64,000 bases of DNA from Sepioteuthis lessoniana (taxonomy: Eukaryota; Mollusca; Cephalopoda; Myopsida; Loliginidae): the NCBI GenBank assembly GCA_963585895.1, contig OY757912.1, forward strand, positions 80,914,154-80,978,153, in the 5' to 3' direction. The notes below the pieces were generated by a model, which worked only from the letters and a program-made list of their open reading frames with translations, was not told where the DNA came from and searched no databases. The position numbers were made by a program, and so were the translations under genes. Positions 39,880-51,229 of the stretch are shown here, one piece after another (the first letter of the stretch is position 1; every line of letters starts with the position of its first letter).

Positions 39880-39884
39880 AGAAC

Positions 39885-40191
39885 TGTTGAAAATTGTACT
39901 CTTTGTAGATAATGGATTAATTACCTCCCTTTGACTTAGAACTGCTAGAGGGTTTATAAACCCTTTTATTAATCTGCCCATCCCTTTTTTTCTCAGTTTC
40001 TATGAGAAAGTCATGCTGAATAAATAGATTAGTTATTGTGTTTTAAACCCATCACGATGTCTTGCTTGTCATTGCTTCTTGTATGAATGTTGTTTGTTCT
40101 GTCACCACCAAAAGTTTAAAGTAGGACATTTTTCCATTCATTCATTCATTCTATTATGATGTGGTGATACCATTGACTATTTTATTCAATA
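39885..40191 (+). repeat. Copia 5' LTR
   Basis: About 307 bp, aligned with 44164-44501 through ACTGCTAGAGGG, ACCCTTTTATTAATCTGCCC, TGCTGAATAAATAGATTA and CACCACCAAAAGTTTAAAGT. AATAAA could serve as polyadenylation signal. Shorter than the 3' LTR by about 30 bp. Confidence 0.85.
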
Positions 40192-40206
40192 TTGGTTATG
40201 GGACCA
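40192..40206 (+). other. Copia primer-binding site
   Basis: TTGGTTATGGGACC follows the 5' LTR directly and begins TGG, as expected of a sequence complementary to a tRNA 3' part. Confidence 0.6.
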
Positions 40207-40320
40207 CTCTACTAGCCACCATCTGTTAGAAGTCAAACATCTTGTTTTTGCTGTTTTCGGAAATTGTTTTCTTTAATCTGACAAAAAAGAAAAAAAAAAG
40301 GAGATTCAGAAACTGGAATT

Positions 40321-43300
40321 ATGGAAACTAAATTAAACATTGTACTGCTGAATGGAGCAAATTATGCCACCTGGAAAATACAATGTAAAATGGCATTAAA
40401 GATGGTTTGTGGAGTATCGTGAATGAAACAGAATCTGTTCTTACGGAGGCTGATGCATACAGAAAATACTTGTCCCGAAAGGATTGTGCTTTAGCTATGA
40501 TTGTCTTGTCTGTTGATCCGTTTCTACTATATATAATAGGAGATCCTATTGACCCTACAATTGTCTTGAAAAAGTTAGCATACCAGTTTCAGAAGAAGAC
40601 TTTGGCAAACAAATTAATGTTGAGAAGGAGACTGTTTTCTCTTAAGTTGAGAGAAGGAAATCCTGTTCGAAGCCATATTAAAATGATGATGGAAAGTTTT
40701 GAAGAATTATGTGTTATCAGCATTATTATAGAAGAAGAAGACTGGGTTATATATCTCCGAGCCAGCCTACCTGATTCATTCCATATGTTGGTGACAGTAT
40801 TAGAAACTAATGCTGAGGTTCCACATTGAAAATTATAACATAATGTCTACTTAATGAAGAGATAAAAATTAAACAAAAAGAGGTTAATAGCAACAAAATG
40901 AAAGCTATGATGACACATCATATAAGTCAGCAATGAAGAGAACTGCCAAAGTGTTTTCAGTACAGAAAATATGGACACTTAAAATGTTACTGCTGTGATT
41001 TCCATGGATTAGAACAAAGAAAAGAGACTGTTTAAAAGGAAGTACAACACAAAAAGGAACTCATGTAATATATCAAATTCAAAGGGAAATTTGAGGAACA
41101 CTGAGAATAACAGCCATATTGGACTAGTGATGTCTAGTGCTCTATTCACAAGTAAGAAAGAGATGAAGTGGATTGTTAACTCGGCAACATGCCACATGTG
41201 TAATGATGCCAAAAAATTTATGGTTTTTGAAAGTTTTGATGTAACACTAGAGATAATTCTTGGGGATGGCTACTCGGTTGAAGCTCTTGGGAAGGGAACT
41301 ACTGAAATGTCATTGAAATTACCAAACAAAAACCAGTGAGGATGCTATCTATATGAAACTTTATATGTGCCTAAACTTAGTTGAAGGAAAGTTTAGGCAC
41401 ATATAAAGTTTCATATACTAACAACTTTGTAAAGGCACAGAACGTGGCAAAAAATTTGTTTTTATTGACCATGGCTGTAAAACACTTGATGAAAAAGGAA
41501 AAATTATTGTTACTGCTACCAAATTTAGAAAGTTATATTATTTGAACTTTGAGGAAAAACAAGTGTCTGCCCATGCAGCTGAGACATGTTCAAATAATAA
41601 TACTAAAGAAGAGATTTGACACAGAAGATATGGTCATCTTGGAGCACAGAATTTGCAAAAATTAGTTAGAGAAAACATGGCAAATGGCTTGGATTTTGAT
41701 GTCACAAAAAATTTGAATTTCTGTGAACCATGTGCAGATGGAAAACACCATTGCCATTTATTCCAAAATATGCTGGGAGAAAATCTAACGAACTTCAATG
41801 GAGTAGTACACAGTGATATAAGTGGAAAAATTGAGGGGAAATCATTAAGTGGATGTGAATACTTTGTTACATTCATTGATGATAAATCCATATGTATGTG
41901 TGGACTAAAACACAAAGGAGAAGTGTTTTAAAAATTTATTGAATGGAAAACCATTGTTGAAAAATCTAGTGGACACAAAGTTAAAGTACTACACACAGAC
42001 AATGGTGGAGAATATACTTCAAGAGAAATAGAAAATTATTTGAAGAAAAGAAGGTATTCACCATGAATATACTGTTAATAAGACACCAGAACAAAATGGA
42101 ATTGCAGAAAGGATGAATTGGATATTGGTAGAAACAGTTCAAGCAATGTTGTCTGGTTCTAAGTTACCTAAAAGATTTTGGGCTGAAGCTTTATCTACAG
42201 CAACATATATTTGAAATTGAAGCCCAACAAATGCGGTACACAAAATGACACCATATGAAGTAAAGACAGGCCACAAATCCAAAGTAAAACACTTGTGTGT
42301 ATATAGATGCAGAGCTTATACTCTCATACCAAAGGATGAAAGAAAAAAAATGAACCCTAAAGCTAAGAAAAAAGCATCTTCCTCAGATATGGGTCTTGCA
42401 TTAAGAGATTAGACTTTACAACATTGAAAAATTGAGTCTTCTACAGTAAAGATGTAATCTTTAATGAGTCAATATCAATATTTGAACAAATAGAAAATGA
42501 TAAGAATGATGGAGACAAAAACATTCTGTTGTAGAAATTGAATGTTAGAATATCAGTGAAAGTGAAGATGACAGCTTTGAAAAAATTACTGAGCCTCAAG
42601 ATAAAAAAGAATGAGGAAGCCTCCTGATCTATAGGGTGAATGGGCTAACATTACTCATGGATTAACTGAGCCCTTAACAGTGAAAGAAGCTCTTTCCAGT
42701 ACTGAGAAAGCTGAATGGAGGAAAGCAATGGAATCACTCCACACAAATGAAGTGTGGGATTTAGTTGAACTGCCCTGTGGAAGAAAAGCTATTGGTTGCA
42801 TGTGGGTTTTCAAATGAAAACACGATGTTGACGGAAGCATGGAACAACATCAAGGTTTTAATCAAAAGTATGGAGTTGACTATGATGAGACATTTTGTCC
42901 TGTTGTCAGATTTGAATCTGTAAGAACAATTATTGCATTAACAGCAAAATATGACCTGAAGCAACATCAGTCTGACATAACTACAGCATTACTAAATGGT
43001 GAACTTAAGAAAGATATTTACATGAAGCAACCTGAAGGGTTTATGATGAAAGGAAAAGAACATTATGAATGTAAACTGAAGTGAAGCCTGTATGGCCTGA
43101 AACAATCGCCAAGATGTTGGAATGAAAACTTGACTGTCAGCTAAAAAAAGGTAGGTCTAAAGCAATTAAAAAATGATCCATGTATATATACACTATCTTC
43201 AGAAGGAGAGATATTTATAGTTGTTGTTTATGTTGATGACCTTATTGTTGCAAGCAAGTCTTCCACACACATCCATAAATTTCTGAAAAATTTATCTGAG

Positions 43301-44177
43301 AATTTTAACGTAAAGGATTTGGGTAAACTACACTACTTTTTAGGAGTTAAAGTTGTTTATCCAGAATCAGGAAAAATTTGGAATGGTCAACCCTCATACA
43401 CAGCAGAAGTTTTGAAAAAGTTTCAAATGGAAAACTCAAAACCAACTACAACTCCATGTGATGCTGGATCAAAACTAACAAAAGCAACAAGTGACAGTGA
43501 ATTATTTGACAAAGAGGTTTACCAATCAGCAATTGGAAGCCTACTATATCTGTCAACAAGGACAAGACTAGATATTGCTTATGCTGTTGGCATTGTAGCA
43601 AGATTTTGTTCCCAACCTACTAAAGAACATTGAACAGCTGTTAAGCATATCCTGCGATATTTGATTGGTACCCTGAATTATTGCTTACTTTACAGTAGTG
43701 GAGAAGGAAGCAAGCTCATAGGATATTCAGATGCAGACTGGGCTGGTGATATAAATGTTTGCAAATCAATCGCTGGCTACCTATTAAAACTGGGTGGAGC
43801 TGCTATCAGTTGGAAAAGTCAAAAGCAAACCTGCGTGGCATGATCTACAGCAGAAGTTCAGTATATGGCACTAGCAAGTGCAGCACAAGAAGCAGTTTAG
43901 TTTCAGTATCTTGCTAGTGATTGATCTCAATGAAACTTCAGTTGAACCAACATTCATCTATGAGAATAATCAATTAATCATCAGCATGGCGAAAAATCTG
44001 CAGTACCATGGGCATGATAAACATGTGGATATTAAATTTCATTTCATCACGGAACAATTGGCAACAAGAACAATGCAACTACAATACTGTCCAAGCAAAG
44101 ATATGGTTGCAGATGTGCTAACAAAAGGACTCACTTGTGCACAGTTTGTGAAGGCCAGAGAACTGTTGGGGGTTTAA
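40321..44177 (+). pseudogene. Copia gag-pol polyprotein (disrupted)
   Basis: Starts METKLNIVLLNGANYATWK at 40321, with a 1-base deletion near 40398. Gag continues to about 40829, and a decayed zinc knuckle (CFQY-RKYGH-LKCYC, second Cys now Tyr) lies near 40955. The protease block reads IVNSATCHM at about 41172: the DSG triad has lost its Gly codon and Asp is Asn. A 29-bp palindrome interrupts the frame at 41350-41417. Integrase keeps a zinc HxxxH...CEPC, VHSDISG, LHTDNGGEY and PEQNGIAER. Reverse transcriptase (42655-43640) keeps VVYVDDLIVAS. RNase H (YSDADWAGD, SKDMVADVLTKGL) ends close to the 3' LTR. In-frame stops include TGA at about 42818 and 43081, where basic residues would be expected. 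Confidence 0.92.
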
Positions 44178-44501
44178 GCCCTAATTTAATTTAATTTAAT
44201 TATCTCACAGATAATCAACTAATTATCTCCCTTTGACCGAGAACTGCTAGAGGGCGCATAAACCCTTTTATTAATCTGCCCGTCCCTTTTTTTTTCTTTT
44301 TCTTAGTTCTTGTAAGAAAGCCGATGCTGAATAAATAGATTATTTACCATGTTCTAAAACTATAATGATGTCTCGTTTGTCATTGCTTCTTGTATGAATG
44401 TTGTTTGTTCTTTCACCACCAAAAGTTTAAAGTAGGACGTTTTTCATTCATTCATTCAATCTATTATAATGTAGTGGTCCCACTGACTATTTTATTCAAC
44501 A
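44164..44501 (+). repeat. Copia 3' LTR
   Basis: Begins TGTTGGGGGTTTAAG, overlapping the end of the polyprotein frame, includes a TTTAA tandem not present in the 5' LTR, and ends TTCAACA followed by AGAAC. Confidence 0.85.
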
Positions 44502-44506
44502 AGAAC

Positions 44507-45204
44507 ATTGACAGCTTTCAATGATCTAGAAATATGGACATATTCTTTTTAGGTCATCTTCAAATTCTTAAAAAATATTTTTTAACAATTTTACAGCTTT
44601 AAAGATTTTTATATTTAATAAATGAGAGGGTGTAGAAACATTCTTAATCTTACCCACATTTTTCATTTACATGAGTCAATTTATGACCTAAAACAAATTA
44701 AAAAATAAATGCAAATTGTCATGCTACTATATAAAAGAATGCTCTTTCCAGCTACAGTTACAAAACAACATAACAACACTTAGATTTTAAGAAGCTGGTC
44801 AACCCCAAAACCTTTCAGTACCCTGGTATAAAAAATAGATAAAATTATATAACTTAGTTTAAGCAAAAAAGAGAGAACTTTGTTAAAAATGAGTTAATAT
44901 GTATCACATTCTGAGCAGCACAACTGAGGGCATAATGATTTAATAATGTAATCTATCAACTTATTTGTCTTGCTTCTAAGATTTGAATAGCAATATAGGA
45001 AAATTATTTCAGAATATTTGTAAAATTTTCTGCTTTTAGGATATTTACATTCAAACCTAATTACTAGGTACTTACTTATTCTGTTTCATTTATTGTAAAT
45101 TGCTAAGAGTAAAAAAGTCAAAAAATCTTTTTATTCAAGGTCAGCAAAGACAATTATCTTAAAGTGAGAAAATAAATAAGGAACTGTAAGATTCCCCTGT
45201 AACT
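44507..45204. other. Upstream region of AK9 coding exon 1
   Basis: AT-rich. A possible splice acceptor TCTTTTTATTCAAG at about 45126-45139 and a weaker AG at 45189-45190 precede the start codon, so the 5' untranslated region may be spliced. No TATA box or X-box is clear here. Confidence 0.4.
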
Positions 45205-45336
45205 ATGGCCAGCAGTAACACTGACCTTACCCAGAGTACACTGGAACCAGTCATTGTCCAAGAAATTGAGCAAGTCAGCAGTGAAATGAACATACCAGCC
45301 AAAGATATCCTGCAAGATCCCTATGATGAAGATGAG
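45205..45336 (+). CDS. AK9: Adenylate kinase 9, first coding exon
   Basis: ATG at 45205 opens 44 codons, MASSNTDLTQSTLEPV to ILQDPYDEDE, ending at the splice donor GAG|GTTAGT (45337) in phase 0. The acidic end leads directly into the next exon, SEQKFLLSKP. In vertebrate AK9 a similar acidic DEDE stretch precedes the first adenylate kinase domain. The sequence before the acidic stretch is poorly conserved, so this exon is identified by position, open frame, donor and phase rather than strong similarity. The ATG has an acceptable context (AACTATGGC). Further upstream coding sequence cannot be excluded. Confidence 0.75.
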
Positions 45337-46456
45337 GTTAGTATTATTTGATTTTGTTTTATTACTGTATATGTTTTCTGTTTTGACCTCTGTATTATTA
45401 ATATTATTCACTGTAGAGATTCATAGATTAAAAGAACTAATGTTATTCTGAATTTTATTTTAGTGATTAAAATTTGGTTCAATTATACATGTAAATATTG
45501 TTATGATATATTTCAAAATACAGTTTATATTTCTCATATAATTGCTGTTTTCTTTAATTTATATCCATCAAAATAATCAGTTTCCTTGTTACTTTTGTTT
45601 GCTTTATTAAAATCTAATTACTGAAAATATTATACTTTCATAACATTTATTTTTATTTATTATTTTCTGAATTTTTTTTAATTATTAGTTTTGAGATAGA
45701 TTTAAATCTGTCTTGTAACATGCAAGAAATATATTATTTGAGGTTACTATTGAAATATAAAATTTAAAGCATATTTGATATGAGATCTTCATAGGAAAAA
45801 AGAGTTTTCTCCCCTCTGTTGCAGACATCGTAAATCCCCTTAGATAAAATTGGAAGAGTTGAGATTATTCAAAGAAAGGAGTAAAACAACAAAATGTAAA
45901 ATGTTAAGGAAGATCATTTAATGAAAGGATTAAACAATACATTCATGGAAAAGGGGGAAATGATAATAGATTAAAGAAATTCTTCAAAGAAAATTTATGT
46001 TAGATCCAAACATACACACTTAAAGAAGGTATTTTGAAGATTGTCACAGATGGTAGCAATGTTGAAATCATACATTTTTCATACTCTGCTACAAAGTTTC
46101 AAAGAAAGATAAAATGAGTTGTGGAAATAAGTTAATTAACTACGGGAAGTTAATACTAAATGTAAGTAATAAGAATTGTTAAAATAATAAGTGCAGCATA
46201 ATCTAATAAAATAGATGAAAAATGTCTACACTATTTTTAAATATAAGAATAGTAGAATGTATGAAACTTACAAAACCAAGTACAATTGACTGCAATAGCT
46301 ATCTATACTAAAAGAAAATGAAACATATCCATTAAGAAATTTGATGCAGAAATCACCGGAATATTATTTTACTGATGCAAAAAATTTTTTTTTAAATTAT
46401 CATCCAGAAAGTGGTCAAGATGAAGCACTTAAGACAGCTAATGTAAAGTAAAATTG
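45337..46456. other. AK9 intron 1, first part
   Basis: AT-rich intron sequence with no recognisable element until the SINE at 46.46 kb. Confidence 0.5.
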
Positions 46457-46708
46457 GTGACATAGTCGAGGGCGACTTGAAGGCTTCATTTTCCATTGCT
46501 ACTACACTAAAGTGTAGGGAAGGGGCTACTCCATTCCATGGATTGCTCCACTTTACCCTTGATCTGTACCTTATAATGCTGAGTGTTCAGCAAGGAGGCA
46601 TCAAGTATCATTTTTGAGTCTTTGGTATGACTCGACCTGAGATTGAATGCTGTCTCCTGGATCATTGATGAACACTCCTATCATTATGCCAATGGTCTGG
46701 TACAGCTA
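46457..46708 (-). repeat. tRNA-derived SINE, family C
   Basis: Reverse-oriented relative of 56373-56627: GTCGAGGG at the left, GAGTCTTTGGTATGACTCGA near the middle, and a head that on - reads ACCATTGGCATAATGATAGG with TTCAATCTCAGG at the B-box position. More diverged than the 56-kb copy. Confidence 0.75.
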
Positions 46709-47082
46709 ATGTATTGCTGTATAATTTGATATTGTGAATCTGAAGAGTTGTAGGACAATCTCAATACTAAATTTACTAGTTTGCATCAAAGAAAAGAATT
46801 TGAATTTCTTAACAGGATGAAAATAGAATCTTTGGAGAAGTTAGATAGTATTAATTTTGTTTATTGAATGAGAAAAAAAATTGTCAGTTACTTTTTAAGA
46901 TTTAAAATCATTTTTTTGACAGAAGGATTATAAGCCATAATATAAATGTCTTTTGCCTTTTTGTTCTTTTTTCATTGATTCTATATTCATTTCTATGTTA
47001 GTTATTTGTTTCATTTTGTAGTGTGGGTACACTTTTTGTTTCTTTTTCATTTATGTAAATTTTTGACAAAATTTCTTGATAC
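46709..47082. other. AK9 intron 1, spacer
   Basis: AT-rich; nothing recognised. Confidence 0.5.
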
Positions 47083-47186
47083 TGTAGTATGGTAATCAAA
47101 TGAGACACTAGAATAAATAGAGCAAACCTTGGGCACTTAGTACCGGGAAATCACGAGGCTTGACATACAATTTCCAAGGCACAACA
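47083..47186 (+). repeat. 5' LTR of the compact element
   Basis: TG...CA ends, with AATAAATAG near the centre as a possible polyadenylation signal. No primer-binding site of the usual TGG form directly follows; the next bases are ATAGCATTGC. Confidence 0.88.
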
Positions 47187-50100
47187 ATAGCATTGCTTAT
47201 AGGATGCCTGAGCACACTCAACGCTTCTGAGTATGTGGAAACATGGATAAGATGCTTTGAGGCACTGGCCAGAGTAAAGAAATGAAGAAACAGACGAAGT
47301 GAAGGGGAACAAAATGAAATTACTGACATGTTCTTTGCCACAGCTGGGTGCAAAGCAATCCAGAAAGACTCAACAATGGCCTACCCAAGAAATCTAGAAG
47401 AGCTGACTTTCAAAGAAATTGGCCAGGTAATAAAAAGAAATATCAAACCAAAGAAAAGGTTAGTCATCACGGAAATAATAAAGTTTCTGGAAACAAGACA
47501 GCACCATGATGTGTCTATTGTACAATTCATGCACCGATTGAAAGAAAGAGCTAGATATTACAAATTTGAAAGACTTGGCACCGGTGAAATGACCACAGAA
47601 GATGAATTGATCATGCTATGCTTGATAGAAGGTATACACGACCTGGCTTTTAAACATAAGTTATTGGAAACGCTTCAAAGTGTTAATTTAACAGTAGAAA
47701 CATGTATAGAGTTCGTGCAGCAACTGGAATTAATAAAAGAGTATAATCAACAACCAAACGAAGGAGAAGCATACAGCACAAACAAATACAAAATTCTATT
47801 TAAATACTGTGGTGAATGGCATGTCAGGGAAAAAATAATTGCCCAGTCTTCAGTAAGACATGCTCCATTTGCAAAAGAAAAACTCACACCCTGAAGATGG
47901 GCAGATACAAAAAAAATTGAGGATATTAAAGACACGCAAGTGGATAGAGGAAGGGCTGAAATTTTCATGCTCAACACACCAACAAAAACTAGAGGAAAGG
48001 TAAAAATAAATGGGAAATACTTCCACATGCAAGTAGATTCTGGCTCTGACATAACACTTATTCCAGTGAACTTTTGGCAGGATTTAGGAAAGCCAAAGCT
48101 TAAAAAGTCAGCCTTGCAACTAAAACAATTTGATGGCACCATAATCAAAATATTATGCACCTTTGACAGTATGTTTGAATCTAAGAACCACTTTGAGATT
48201 ATACATATTACAGTCATGACCTATACTAAAGACCATGGACTGCTAGGTATAGATGTATTAAAAGTTGACATTGAAATTAGTTAATTCTATGGAGTTGGAA
48301 GAACAAGAAATAGGATTACTAAAGGGTTATAAAGCAAGCATTTGCTTGAAAGAGAACTGCCATCCTAGATATGTCTAAGCAAGATGAGTACCCATACACA
48401 TTTTACCTATTGTAGTATCAAAGCTAAAAAAAATGATTCAGCAGGGTATTTTGGAAAAGGTCACTCATGGAGGAAGCGATTGGGCGTCACTAATAATTGC
48501 CATTAAAAAGATTGATGGGGGAATATTAGAATATGTGGTGACTACAAAATTGGCGTCAACCACCAGATATGTTTAGATTCATTTCCCTTATCAAGTATCG
48601 AAAGCGTCAGTTATGAACGCACAAATATGAACACTTTGTGAAGATCGATTTAAAGTCAGCCTACAACCAGATCAAAATAGACGACAAGTTTAAAGAAATT
48701 ACCACACTGAACACCCCCATGGGATTATTAAGATGGTCTTGCTTGCCCTTTGGAATTAAAACTGCTAGTGATATTTTTCAAAGAGCCATCGAGAAAATTT
48801 TATTAGGAAAAGTGGACAACATCTTAATTTTTCAAGACTATATATGTCTGGCAGCCCACACCAGAGAGGAGTTAAAGAATAAAACAGAACAAATCTTACA
48901 GAGATTAAAACAGGCAGATATGACAATAAATAGAGTCAAATGTAAATTAGAATGTGAAAAAATATCTTATCTAGGATATCAAATATCTAGAGAAGGAATA
49001 TCTCCTGATGAAAGGCTAACCAACAAAATTGCGAAAATGGAAAAGAATTGGAATCCTTCTTGGGATTAATTGATTTCTGCAGCAGATATTTTCCTAGATA
49101 TAGTGAACCATTTTTGAAATGTGTAAAAAAAACCGTAGAATTTACATGGATGCAGAAGCAAAATAAGGCTTCTGAAACATTAAAGAAGGCCTTGACAAGT
49201 AAACTGGTAATAAAAATTTTTGACCCTAAAAAAGAGGTTACTTTAACTGATGCAAGTAAACATACCATAGCAGTTATTGTATCTCAAGAGGGTCATCTAA
49301 TCATGTATCTGTCCAAAAAGCTCTCATCAGCAGAATGCTATTACTCTAACATTGAAAAGGAAGCATTAGCCATAGTTTGGAGTATGAAGAGAGCACAGAA
49401 TTTTTTGTTGGGCAAAAAGTTCCTCCTAAAATCAGACCACAATCCTCTGGAATTTTTATTCTATCTGAGGAAGGAGTTACCCAGAGAAACATTGTCAAGA
49501 ATTTTAAGGTGGGCTATCAAACTCCCGGTGTTTGATTTTGACATTATATATGTTAAGGGAAACACCATTCCACATGTGGACACATTATCCAGGCTAAGAT
49601 TTCAGAGTGAAAATGGAGAGGAACATGAAAATTCGGAGGATTGAATTATACAATGGGTGGAGACAGATGTACTATCTCGCAAAGCTCTCAACAAAGAAAC
49701 CCAACAAGAGCCGATATTAAGTTGAATGCTTGAATGCATAAGAAAGAATGTATGGAGTAACTGTACTATAGTGGAGAGACCTTTCAAAGAAGCATGACCT
49801 AAGTTAACGGTAGAGAGAGGCATTATATTTAGTGCAGACACAATAGTGCTGCCCCAAATTTTAAGGAAGGACATAATTAAAAACATGCATGACAATATTT
49901 ATGCCAGAGTCACTGCACCGCAAAGAAGATTGAGATTACAGGCTTGGTGGTAAAGATGTTGAAGAACACATAAGAAGATGCTCTAAATGTATGGAGATCA
50001 AAATATTTAAACAAACCAAAATACATACGTGGTCTAAAGAGAGGGCACCATCAACAAGGGTCAATATGGACCATGCACATATCCAAGATATTGGTTTATT

Positions 50101-50810
50101 CTTGATCTTAGTAGATTCCTTCTCAAGTTGGCTGAAAGTAATAAAGGTGAGAGATAGGAAAGCTGCTACTGTAAGACAAATAGTGAGAACAATATTTGCA
50201 AGAAATGGAGTATCTAAGACCATTGTCATGGACAACGTACTGGAATTCTGCAATGAAAGTTTAGTTTAAGGAAAATAGGGTGTATGTCATACAAAACACC
50301 CCATACCACCCTCAGTTGGATGGTCCAAACTGTAAAAATGGGTTTAAAGGTGTTTACACCTTCAACCAAAATATTGAGGCATACATCTCTAATTTACTCC
50401 TAAGTTATCGAATGGTTCCTCGTGCGGATAGAAAGCAAAGCCCATCAGCCTTAATAGACAGACTAATTAGAGCCCCAATAACCATGTAATTTGCCACAAA
50501 GGAGAAAGTTTGGTATAAAAGAAAGAAGGAGGCAGAGCCAGAGAGAGCGAAGTTTAGGTTAGAGCCTGAAGATGTAGAAATGCTCGAGGAGGAACACGAG
50601 GAAACTGAGGAAGAATAAAATGAAACAGAACAAAACATGGAGGAAAGTAGGAATGACATAACAGATTTAGAAGAAGATGAAGATAGGCCAAGGTCTCTGT
50701 TAAAAAGAACAGAAGAACAAATGCAGAAGTGGCATAGACCTTCCAAAGTTGTCAGAAGAAGGGATAGACCAAATAAGGGCGTCAAACCTCTCAGGTTCAG
50801 GGAGGTGTAG
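47187..50810 (+). pseudogene. Gag-pol of the compact gypsy-type element (disrupted)
   Basis: Gag-like sequence begins almost at the LTR (SEYVETWIRCFEALARVKK at about 47225), has a TGA at about 47284, and continues to 47894. Protease: MQVDSGSDITLIP at about 48030. Reverse transcriptase: KIDLKSAYNQIKID and LPFGIKTASDIFQ; the YxDD box reads FQDY, so one catalytic Asp is lost. A frameshift near 49045 leads to RNase H (TLTDASKHTIAVIVSQ, YSNIEKEALAIVW, LKSDHNPLEF). Integrase at about 49970-50490 has NMDHAHIQDIGLFLIL and IVMDNVLEF, but the block expected to hold the catalytic Glu reads LDGPNCKNGFK. A Glu-rich tail (50500-50810) ends at a TAG whose first base follows the TG of the 3' LTR. Confidence 0.88.
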
Positions 50811-50908
50811 CATGGTATGCAAATGAGACACTGAATAAATAGGGCAAACCTTGGGCACTTTGTACTGGGAAATCATGAGGCTTGACACGCAATTTCCAAG
50901 GCACAACA
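50806..50908 (+). repeat. 3' LTR of the compact element
   Basis: Preceded by the purine-rich TTCAGGGAGG, a likely polypurine tract. The stop codon of pol overlaps the first bases of this LTR. Confidence 0.88.
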
Positions 50909-50913
50909 GATAC

Positions 50914-51229
50914 AATTATGAAAAGTCATATTACGTTTTACAATAAGTAACTTTATCTTTTGATTTGTTTCAGTAGTTATGTATTTTCTGAATTATTAAT
51001 CTTGATGTATCTTTTTGGTGCACTTGACCATTTATTCACAAACAGGAAAGAATTGTAAAACCAGATTTCTTCATACTTCTGTTTGAATTTATCTATTTAT
51101 TTGTTGTTTTTTTTTTTGCCTCTTTGGGCATTTACCATTTTTACTTCTTTCACATATCAACCTTTGAAGAAAATCTTTGCACAGAATATATACAATATTA
51201 ATACAATATGTTTATACAGGTCTGTTAAG
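50914..51229. other. Intron spacer, nothing recognised
   Basis: AT-rich with a T run at about 51105-51118. Confidence 0.5.

Larger units (their letters stand above)
39885..44501 (+). mobile_element. Full-length Ty1/copia retrotransposon with 5-bp TSD
   Basis: Two LTRs beginning TGTTG (39885 and 44164) and ending TTCAATA/TTCAACA enclose a coding region in the order gag, protease, integrase, reverse transcriptase, RNase H, which defines copia. AGAAC flanks both sides (39880-39884 and 44502-44506), a plausible 5-bp target duplication. The total is about 4.6 kb. Many stops and frameshifts show it is inactive. It lies about 0.7 kb upstream of AK9 coding exon 1. Confidence 0.93.
47083..50908 (+). 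mobile_element. Compact gypsy-type LTR element with about 104-bp LTRs
   Basis: Nearly identical direct repeats of about 104 bp (47083-47186 and 50806-50908) begin TGTAGYATGGTA, end GGCACAACA and are flanked by a perfect 5-bp duplication, GATAC (47078-47082 and 50909-50913). Between them lies a gag-pol coding region of gypsy order. The total, 3826 bp, and the LTR length are both small for the superfamily. LTRs differ at about ten positions by eye, so the insertion is old. It sits in AK9 intron 1, same strand as the gene. Confidence 0.92.
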
